NCBI GenBank assembly: GCA_004562915.1
Contig: SFQZ01000056.1
Span: 1-19,321 of the forward strand
Source: a bacterium
GTDB taxonomy: Bacteria > Bacillota_A > Clostridia > Lachnospirales > Lachnospiraceae
Length of the DNA: 19,321 nt
Reading direction: 5' to 3'
Made by a program: the position numbers and the translations under genes. Positions 15,300 to 19,321 of the stretch are shown in pieces (position 1 is the stretch's first letter; every line of letters starts with the position of its first letter). Below the pieces are notes generated by a model that did no database searches, was not told the origin of the DNA, and saw only the letters and a list, made by a program, of their open reading frames with translations.

Positions 15300-15330
15300 C
15301 ACTCTCCTTGTTTGTAGTATAAGAAGAGTG
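15300..15330 (-). promoter_or_regulatory. Inverted repeat that includes the ATPase ribosome binding site
   Basis: CACTCT (15300-15305) and AGAGTG (15325-15330) are reverse complements around a 19-nt loop. On the minus strand the SD AAGGAGAG (15309-15302) overlaps the 3' arm, so a hairpin would hide it. It is short and may be fortuitous. Confidence 0.35.
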
Positions 15331-15340
15331 TAAAACAGGA

Positions 15341-15360
15341 ATCTCAAAAATCGCTCAAGA
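15341..15360 (-). promoter_or_regulatory. Putative OmpR-type operator before the ABC genes
   Basis: On the minus strand TTGAG occurs at 15358-15354 and again at 15347-15343, 11 bp apart, in the context CTTGAG-CGATTT-TTGAGATT. An almost identical element with the same 11-bp period lies at 17161-17180 before the regulator gene. It overlaps the stop codon of the kinase gene (15355-15357). Confidence 0.65.
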
Positions 15361-16464
15361 TTTCTGATTTATTTGGAAAGAAGCAGTAGCCGTTGCACCA
15401 TAACCTTTTCTGTTTTCCAGTATAAGTGTTCCTCCATGTTTCAGGCACAGTATCTGGCTGCTGTATAGCCCCATACCAAAGTGTGCGAAGTCTTCTTTCA
15501 TTTTTCCAAACGGTTTCGGACCGCTTTGTATTAACTTCTCTGGATACCCTGTCCCATCGTCCGTAACTGATAGATGCAAAAAGTTTCCTTTCTGTTCCAG
15601 AAGAATTGTGATTTTACTTTTTGCAAACCGAGCCGCATTTCCAATCAGATTTTCTGCAACAGTTAAAAACAACCCATGATCTAATTGTATTGTTCCATTA
15701 TCAGGTGTGGAAAAAGACAGATTTAATGCCCTTGCAAAAATTTTTGCCGTTTCCTCTAATTCAGAATGCAGCAGAGAATAAGAACACTCGTTTATCTGCA
15801 CCGGCATCTGTTCTAATCGCTGGATGCTGCTCATAGCTTCTACATACTGTTCAATCCGTAATGTGTAGTTTTCCAATCTGTCAATGGCTCGTTCATCTGC
15901 TGTGCCTTGCCGCAGTAATTTTACAGTTCCCTTTAAGACAGTGATCGGATTGCGTAAGTCATGGGAAAAGGCGGCATTTAATCTTTTGCGTTCTTCTGCC
16001 TGCCGCCATAGTTCCTGATTTGATTTCATAAGTTCTTCACGCATGATGTCAAAGGCAACGCAGAGCTGGCCTAATTCATCATCAGAGTAAATCGGCATAG
16101 AAAAGTCAAGGTCATGATTCTGAATCCTTGTGATACCATTCCTCAGTGCAGCAATCGGCTGTTTTAATTTAATATGATAGTATAAAATGCCAGATAGAGC
16201 CAGCCCACCCATAGGGAGAACAATGCAAGACACAATTTGAATGATACCAAGTATGGACAATATATTTTTCTGGGACTCTGTGGGCGTTTCCAGCTTAACG
16301 ACTGAACCGTCTGCTAAAATTTCTATCCCCCCAGTGGGAAAGGTGCCGCTGATCGAATTGCATACCATAAAAACCAGGCCCAACAGCAGGAGAGCTACCA
16401 AAACACAGGAAACAGACAGGACGAGAAAAGTTTTCTTCAGCTCCATATTTTTCAAACGTTCCAT
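15355..16464 (-). CDS. HAMP-containing sensor histidine kinase (369 aa)
   Basis: Two membrane segments (about 11-36 and 70-95) enclose an external loop of only about 35-40 residues. A HAMP linker (about 96-150, with YSDDELGQLCVAFD) leads to the HisKA phosphoacceptor FSHDLRNPITVLKG (H168). The ATPase domain has N-box NLIGNAARFA, a DDGTGYP G1 motif and FGMGLYSSQ G2. The ATG at 16464 has GGGGGTG 9 nt upstream; a GTG 12 nt further up lies on the SD itself. It overlaps the regulator gene by 13 nt. Its small external loop suggests it relies on the neighbouring transporter or a short sensor segment to detect a cell-envelope threat (inference). The partner is the OmpR-type regulator encoded just before it. 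Confidence 0.94.
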   Translation of the reverse strand: MERLKNMELKKTFLVLSVSCVLVALLLLGLVFMVCNSISGTFPTGGIEILADGSVVKLETPTESQKNILSILGIIQIVSCIVLPMGGLALSGILYYHIKLKQPIAALRNGITRIQNHDLDFSMPIYSDDELGQLCVAFDIMREELMKSNQELWRQAEERKRLNAAFSHDLRNPITVLKGTVKLLRQGTADERAIDRLENYTLRIEQYVEAMSSIQRLEQMPVQINECSYSLLHSELEETAKIFARALNLSFSTPDNGTIQLDHGLFLTVAENLIGNAARFAKSKITILLEQKGNFLHLSVTDDGTGYPEKLIQSGPKPFGKMKEDFAHFGMGLYSSQILCLKHGGTLILENRKGYGATATASFQINQKS

Positions 16465-17123
16465 CGATAACCGCACCCCCAGACTGTATCAATATAACTA
16501 TGAAGCGTACTAGCAGCCAGTTTTACCCGGATTTTTCTGATATGTTCCATGACGGTATCACTGCTGCCCTCGCCGTCAAGTCCCCACACTGTTTCATAAA
16601 TCCGCTCCCGGTCAAATACCTGTCCGGCGTTCAGCGAAAGAAACTCCACAATATCAAACTCCCTTTTTGACAAAGCAACAGGTTCACCAGCTACCGTGAC
16701 AGTTCGGGCTGAATAATCAATCTCCAGCTCACCGAAAAAACGTATTGTTGAACTATTTCTGCGCCGCTGTTCTCGTCGCAGATGTGCGGAAACTCTTGCA
16801 CCTAATTCCTCTAAATCAAATGGCTTAATAATGTAATCGTCTGCACCTGCCTGAAAACCGATTATTTTATCGGCAGATTCGATCCTTGCCGTCAAAAAAA
16901 GGATGGGGCAAGTAATAAGCTCCCGAATTTTCTGGCAAAGGGTCAATCCGTCTATGTCCGGCATATTGATGTCGAGCAAGATTAAATCGGGCTGTCTCGC
17001 TAATTTTTGAAGCGCTTCCTTTCCGCCGTAAGCGGTCAGCACTTCGTATTGTGAGGAAAAATAGCTTGCCATCATATCTACAATACCAATTTCATCATCC
17101 ACAATAAGAATCCGTTGTTTCAA
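16452..17123 (-). CDS. OmpR-family response regulator (223 aa)
   Basis: The receiver domain begins MKQRILIVDDE, with phosphoacceptor D51 in LILLDINMPD, the T of LFLTARI and the switch lysine in YIIKPFDLEEL. The C-terminal winged helix (about 130-223) contains ALSKREFDIVEFL, DRERIYETVWG and SDTVMEHIRKIRVKL, and ends YIDTVWGCGYRWNV. The start is TTG 17123, with AAAGGAGATGA about 7-10 nt upstream; the longer frame would begin above the SD. It leads the regulator-kinase-ATPase-permease cassette. Paired 11-bp-spaced TTGAG repeats upstream of this gene and upstream of the ATPase gene are its probable binding sites, implying positive autoregulation and control of the transporter. Confidence 0.95.
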   Translation of the reverse strand: MKQRILIVDDEIGIVDMMASYFSSQYEVLTAYGGKEALQKLARQPDLILLDINMPDIDGLTLCQKIRELITCPILFLTARIESADKIIGFQAGADDYIIKPFDLEELGARVSAHLRREQRRRNSSTIRFFGELEIDYSARTVTVAGEPVALSKREFDIVEFLSLNAGQVFDRERIYETVWGLDGEGSSDTVMEHIRKIRVKLAASTLHSYIDTVWGCGYRWNV

Positions 17124-17160
17124 TGTACGCTCATCTCCTTTTTTATAAAGTAACATATAA

Positions 17161-17180
17161 ATCTCAAAAAATCCTCAAAG
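17161..17180 (-). promoter_or_regulatory. Putative OmpR-type operator before the regulator gene
   Basis: On the minus strand TTGAG occurs at 17178-17174 and 17167-17163, exactly 11 bp apart, in the context TTTGAG-GATTTT-TTGAGATT. It matches the element at 15341-15360 in repeat, spacing and flanks. Direct repeats of 11 bp are the usual geometry of OmpR/PhoB-family sites. Confidence 0.65.
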
Positions 17181-17218
17181 TTAAAACAATCACTCTTTTA
17201 TCTTTATTCTAAACCTCG

Positions 17219-17251
17219 GAGTTCAGTATACCATACAAAATCAGAGTTCAG
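17219..17251 (-). promoter_or_regulatory. Extended -10 promoter with flanking GAGTTCAG repeats
   Basis: On the minus strand TGGTATACT (-10 hexamer TATACT, 17230-17225) is an extended -10 element about 100 nt upstream of the regulator start. GAGTTCAG (plus-strand sense) occurs at 17219-17226 and 17244-17251, 25 bp apart, one copy overlapping the -10. No good -35 is present. Confidence 0.5.
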
Positions 17252-17697
17252 ATGAAATACGCAGAATTTTAAAATAACTAAAAAGCAGAAGTGGCTTCAT
17301 TAGTCTGCTTTCTATACGGATTTCCAAAGGGGCTCCCTTTTACAACATAATACTTCTTTTTCGAAAAGGTACAACCGCATTTTCCGTTTTGCGGAAAAGT
17401 TCTGACACCCTCTTAGTTATGCGAAAAGGTGGGCGCTTCTTTTTCAGAAGTTTACCCCACCCTGTTATTTTCCATGAGTATGAATCGTTCGTCCAAGAAA
17501 CGCACAAATTTTATGTACTCTGATTTCTGCATGAGCCGGATTTTTCCCACATATAGGGCTTATTTCGGGCTTTTCTACCACATAATGTACCCTCGAACCG
17601 TTTTTAAGCCCGATACTTCGTGAAATCAGACACCGCTATACGCAAGTGTTATTTCTCCACACAAACAGGCACAGCTTCAAAAACTGCACCCTCATAA
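17252..17697. other. Noncoding, hairpin-rich stretch
   Basis: No supported gene is present. An open frame on the plus strand (17429-17623) lacks an RBS and looks non-coding. Inverted repeats crowd the left half: AAAGCAGA/TCTGCTTT (17282-17311), AAAGGG/CCCTTT (17326-17340), TTTTCCG/CGGAAAA (17380-17398), and GGTGGG/CCCACC (17428-17461) enclosing CTTCT/AGAAG. CGAAAAGGT occurs twice (17362-17370, 17422-17430), as does CTTCTTTTTC (17353-17362, 17436-17445). The first hairpin is followed by TTTTT on the minus strand and could be a terminator. Confidence 0.55.
17278..17311 (-). terminator. Possible terminator, minus strand
   Basis: AAAGCAGA (17282-17289) and TCTGCTTT (17304-17311) form an 8-bp stem. 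On the minus strand the 3' arm runs into CTTTTTAG. It would isolate the regulator promoter from the decayed region upstream. Confidence 0.5.
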
Positions 17698-18021
17698 TTA
17701 CACTTCAAATTTATATCCACTATTGATCACAGTACGGATATATCCCTCTTTCGGCTTGCCTGGATTCAGCTTGTGGCGAATCTGGCTTACCACATTCGCC
17801 ACAGCATGATCGCAATGCTCACTGTTTTCTTTCCACACTGTCTCATAGATCTGTTCTTTGCTGAACACCCAGCCGGGATGTTATGTCAAGAAAGCGAACG
17901 TCTGAAATTCATAATAAGAAAGGGGAATATGGACACCACTATGAATGACCTTATGCTCCTGCAGATGGATCTCCAAACCGGAGAAGATAAAAACGTTTAA
18001 TGAATCCGAAAAACTTTTAAA
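17698..18021 (-). pseudogene. Winged-helix regulator pseudogene, paralogue of 11300-11707
   Basis: The frame reads DSLNVFIFSGLEIHLQEHKV, then SGVHIPLSYYEFQTFAFLT, an in-frame TAA at 17883-17881, and then HPGWVFSKEQIYETVW, AVANVVSQIRHKL and YIRTVINSGYKFEV to a final TAA (17698-17700). This lines up over its length with the winged-helix protein at 11300-11707. The stop falls exactly where that protein has Q in LAQHP, so a CAA-to-TAA change explains it. The N-terminal part is cut: the frame is closed by TAG at 18022-18024 with no start codon. It is thus both truncated and nonsense-mutated, and no full product is expected. Confidence 0.8.
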
Positions 18022-18074
18022 CTAAAAATCATGATTTCTAAACAGTCTATTATATTTACATGTGTATAAAGTAA

Positions 18075-18119
18075 CAGAGCAGGAACCTTATCTTTACACC
18101 AGCAATCATTCCTGCTCTG
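18075..18119 (-). terminator. Hairpin after the HTH_16/sigma-like pair
   Basis: CAGAGCAGGAA (18075-18085) and TTCCTGCTCTG (18109-18119) are an exact 11-bp inverted repeat with a 23-nt loop. On the minus strand it is followed by TTACTTTATA. It lies 31 nt after the HTH_16 stop codon and probably ends that operon. Confidence 0.65.
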
Positions 18120-18149
18120 CCTACATAATTATGCTATTCTAAACAGTAT

Positions 18150-18338
18150 CTACTCCATTTCCCGATAATTTCTAATGCACTTCAATACTTCAATTCTCAA
18201 CTCCTGGTACAGATCCTCATCAAATCTTCCATTAATCAAAGAGTTCTTTATCAACAACGGTCGGAACATCTCTACTATCTGTTCAGTAGCTACATGGTCT
18301 CCCATCTTCGCCCGGAACAACACTTCTTCAAAATTCAT
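18150..18338 (-). CDS. HTH_16-type conjugative-transposon protein, Tn916 Orf8-like (62 aa)
   Basis: The protein begins MNFEEVLFRAKMGDHVATEQIV, followed by MFRPLLIKNS and DEDLYQELRIEVLKCIRNY. This is the short helix-turn-helix domain found in Tn916-type elements and related to sigma-factor region 1.2/2, with the DEDLYQEL core equivalent to region 2 of sigma factors. It lacks any -35-binding domain. The ATG at 18338 shares its A with the TAA of the upstream sigma region-4-like gene (TAATG), with GGAGGTGA upstream, so the two are translationally coupled. In Tn916 the corresponding orf7/orf8 pair controls transcription of the element; by analogy this pair may act as a split sigma factor (inference). 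Confidence 0.8.
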   Translation of the reverse strand: MNFEEVLFRAKMGDHVATEQIVEMFRPLLIKNSLINGRFDEDLYQELRIEVLKCIRNYREME

Positions 18339-18778
18339 TACCTGTCACCTCCCATCCATTTTCTGATCTTACGGATTGCATAATAATAAATTCCTTTCAC
18401 CTTGTAAGGTGGCAAACCATTGATCCGGCTTATATCATCAAACGTCCGTTCTTCAAACACATGCTGATAGATCAGTTTTCTCTCATCCTCACGCAGTAAG
18501 AGCAATGCCTCGACAAGTTTCTGATCCTTCATCTCGTCCCATTCCGGATAGCACCCATCTGCCTCCCTCATTAACAGTTCTTCACGATATTCCATCTCCA
18601 GGCTCTCTTCCACTGAAATTCCAATTTCTTCCACTGTCAAGTCCTCTGCCAGCATTTCATTACTGCTAATCCGCAGCATTTTTCTTAAGTAATTTTGTCG
18701 GGCTCCCCGAATCTGTGCCAGTAAATATGCGGTAAATTGGTTCTTGATTTTGGAACCGGTATATGTAAATTCATCCAA
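18338..18778 (-). CDS. Sigma-70 region-4-like protein, Tn916 Orf7-like (about 146 aa)
   Basis: The N-terminal part (DEFTYTGSKIKNQFTAYLLAQIRGARQNYLRKM) is basic and helical. The middle is acidic (TVEEIGISVEESLEMEYREE). The C-terminal 60 residues form a sigma region-4-type helix-turn-helix: LVEALLLLREDERKLIYQHVFEERTFDDISRINGLPPYKVKGIYYYAIRKIRKWM. Region 2 is absent but is supplied in part by the next gene. I chose TTG 18778 because AGGAGG lies 8 nt upstream. The frame extends to 18877, but that stretch lies over a terminator-like hairpin. The gene is first of a two-gene operon and diverges from an XRE regulator, exactly as orf7, orf8 and orf9 are arranged in Tn916. Confidence 0.8.
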   Translation of the reverse strand: MDEFTYTGSKIKNQFTAYLLAQIRGARQNYLRKMLRISSNEMLAEDLTVEEIGISVEESLEMEYREELLMREADGCYPEWDEMKDQKLVEALLLLREDERKLIYQHVFEERTFDDISRINGLPPYKVKGIYYYAIRKIRKWMGGDR

Positions 18779-18874
18779 TTCTTTATCCTCCTGTATTTTG
18801 ATTTCGTTCTTCTTTTGAAATCCCAGAAGGCGGGGAGCGGCACCGTATTTCAATTTTCGATAAATTTCGACATA

Positions 18875-18921
18875 CAAAAAGAAAGCCGAATCGGCGCTTT
18901 CCCAATTCGACTTTCTTTTTG
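18875..18921 (-). terminator. Terminator-like hairpin in the leader of the sigma-like gene
   Basis: Arms of 17 nt (18875-18891 and 18905-18921) match at 16 positions, starting CAAAAAGAAAG and ending CTTTCTTTTTG, with a 13-nt loop. Inside it GCCGA-T-TCGGC (18885-18895) can form an alternative small hairpin followed by the same T-rich tract. It lies 97 nt upstream of the proposed TTG start and could act as an attenuator. Its T-rich arms would allow termination in both directions. Confidence 0.65.
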
Positions 18922-18940
18922 ATCCATATTTTATTATGTG

Positions 18941-19057
18941 CTATACGAGGTGTATTCGACTCATATTCTGCATATTTAACAGAAGGGTGTTCCAAATATT
19001 GGTGCAAGATTTTTTTAGCAAATTCCTGCTTTTCTCAACCCGTTCTGTGTAACTCAA
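18941..19057 (-). CDS. Possible leader peptide upstream of the attenuator-like hairpin
   Basis: A 38-codon frame starts at TTG 19057 (MSYTERVEKSRNLLKK...), with AAGGAG about 10 nt upstream, and stops with TAG at 18941-18943, 20 nt before the hairpin. It crosses a run of seven A. A slip there would continue into a longer frame that ends at the SD of the sigma-like gene. Coding status is uncertain; it may be a leader peptide, a frameshifted small gene, or nothing. Confidence 0.3.
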   Translation of the reverse strand: MSYTERVEKSRNLLKKSCTNIWNTLLLNMQNMSRIHLV

Positions 19058-19091
19058 CCTATCATTTCTCCTTCGTGATTCCTGTATACTT

Positions 19092-19120
19092 TTGTAATGT
19101 GTAATATATTGCGTTATTAT
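19092..19120 (+). promoter_or_regulatory. Promoter of the XRE regulator
   Basis: TTGTAA (19092-19097), a 17-nt spacer and TATTAT (19115-19120) lie 70 nt upstream of the ATG at 19190. The -10 is embedded in the TGCGT-containing inverted repeats. Confidence 0.5.
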
Positions 19121-19136
19121 GCGTATCATAACGCAT
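19111..19136. promoter_or_regulatory. Overlapping inverted repeats, candidate XRE operator
   Basis: GCGTTAT (19111-19117) pairs with ATAACGC (19128-19134), and ATGCGT (19119-19124) pairs with ACGCAT (19131-19136). Three TGCGT half-sites thus cluster within 26 bp across the -10 box of the XRE promoter, as expected for an autoregulated phage-type repressor. Confidence 0.5.
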
Positions 19137-19189
19137 TTCATATACTGCAGAACTAGAGTAAAATATATGCATTAAGTGAGGTGATGAAA

Positions 19190-19321
19190 ATGATGGAAAA
19201 AAAGTTGCTCGGAGACTTTGTAAAAGAAGAACGTCTTCGCAGGAATCTTTCACAGAATGCTCTGGCTGAAAATGTGCACGTTTCCTTACGCACAATATCT
19301 GATATTGAGAACTATAATGCT
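19190..19321 (+). CDS. XRE-family helix-turn-helix regulator, N-terminal 44 residues (runs off right edge)
   Basis: The visible part, MMEKKLLGDFVKEERLRRNL then SQNALAENVHVSLRTISDIEN, is a clear XRE/Cro-type HTH: helix 1 (GDFVKEERLRR), helix 2 (SQNALAENV) and recognition helix (SLRTISDIEN). The ATG at 19190 has GAGGTG 6 nt upstream; ATGs at 19184 and 19193 are in frame alternatives. It diverges from the sigma-like/HTH_16 operon, the same layout as orf9 facing orf7/orf8 in Tn916, where the XRE protein represses the transfer-regulating genes. The C-terminal domain is outside the window, so its ligand or dimerisation type is unknown. Confidence 0.85.
   Translation, partial: MMEKKLLGDFVKEERLRRNLSQNALAENVHVSLRTISDIENYNA

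Larger units (their letters stand above)
18779..19189. other. Divergent regulatory region between the sigma-like and XRE genes
   Basis: This 411-bp gap holds, from right to left, the XRE promoter and overlapping TGCGT inverted repeats (19092-19136), a possible leader ORF on the minus strand (18941-19057), and a strong terminator-like hairpin (18875-18921). The distance is long for a simple divergent promoter. Confidence 0.6.

Noticed and set aside
17429..17623. 64-aa plus-strand frame in the noncoding stretch
   Set aside because: It has no SD before its start, lies over the GGTGGG/CCCACC hairpin and shows no recognisable domain.
18783..19007. 74-aa minus-strand frame ending at the SD of the sigma-like gene
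   Set aside because: It has no start with an RBS in its own frame and passes through the terminator-like hairpin. It is kept only as the possible slip product discussed for the leader.
1..19321. CRISPR arrays, tRNA or rRNA genes, insertion sequences
   Set aside because: No regularly spaced repeats, no tRNA-like cloverleaf with a conserved T-loop, and no transposase or integrase reading frame was found on either strand.

Overview
The window looks like chromosomal accessory DNA from a low-to-mid GC Firmicute, most likely a gut Clostridia (Lachnospiraceae or relatives). The signs are strong AGGAGG-type ribosome binding sites, TTG and GTG starts next to good Shine-Dalgarno (SD) sequences, tightly overlapping operons, a Tn916-type regulatory module and characteristic Clostridia families. 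Nearly all genes are on the minus strand. The exceptions are a TetR regulator (10373-10951) and an XRE regulator cut by the right edge.

Region 1 (1-7060) is a LytTR/AgrC-type two-component locus with two target operons. The response regulator (6276-6995) and sensor kinase (4990-6279) share a promoter at 7030-7058. A terminator follows the kinase, then a 35-bp element, then a three-gene ABC exporter operon (ATPase and two membrane subunits, 4830 down to 2557). A second copy of the element (29/35 identical, with a -10-like sequence at exactly the same distance) starts a second operon: a 56-aa two-helix membrane protein, an ABC ATPase with degenerate motifs, a 405-aa membrane protein, a 72-aa zinc-ribbon protein and the start of another response regulator that runs off the left edge. 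The inferred logic is that the kinase senses an unknown signal and the LytTR regulator switches on both transport operons.

Region 2 (7355-10951) is a small redox module. A short-chain dehydrogenase and a large Fe-S/FMN/FAD old-yellow-enzyme-family reductase are co-oriented, and a TetR regulator is divergent from them. The pairing resembles gut-bacterial steroid or bile-acid enzymes, but the substrate cannot be read from sequence.

Region 3 (10952-12006) is decayed regulatory DNA: an ECF sigma factor remnant, a stand-alone winged-helix protein and an unrecognised 96-aa ORF, with a strong terminator.

Region 4 (12079-17260) is a complete regulator-kinase-ATPase-permease cassette of the antimicrobial-peptide-resistance type. 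Matching 11-bp direct repeats (TTGAG) lie before the regulator and before the ATPase, which suggests autoregulation plus target control.

Region 5 (17260-19321) has a noncoding, hairpin-rich stretch and a pseudogene paralogous to the region 3 winged-helix protein. It ends with a Tn916-like orf9/orf7/orf8-type module (divergent XRE regulator, sigma region-4-like protein, HTH_16 protein). A leader ORF and a terminator-like hairpin precede the sigma-like gene. No integrase or excisionase is seen, so the window probably touches the edge of an integrative element, intact or decayed.
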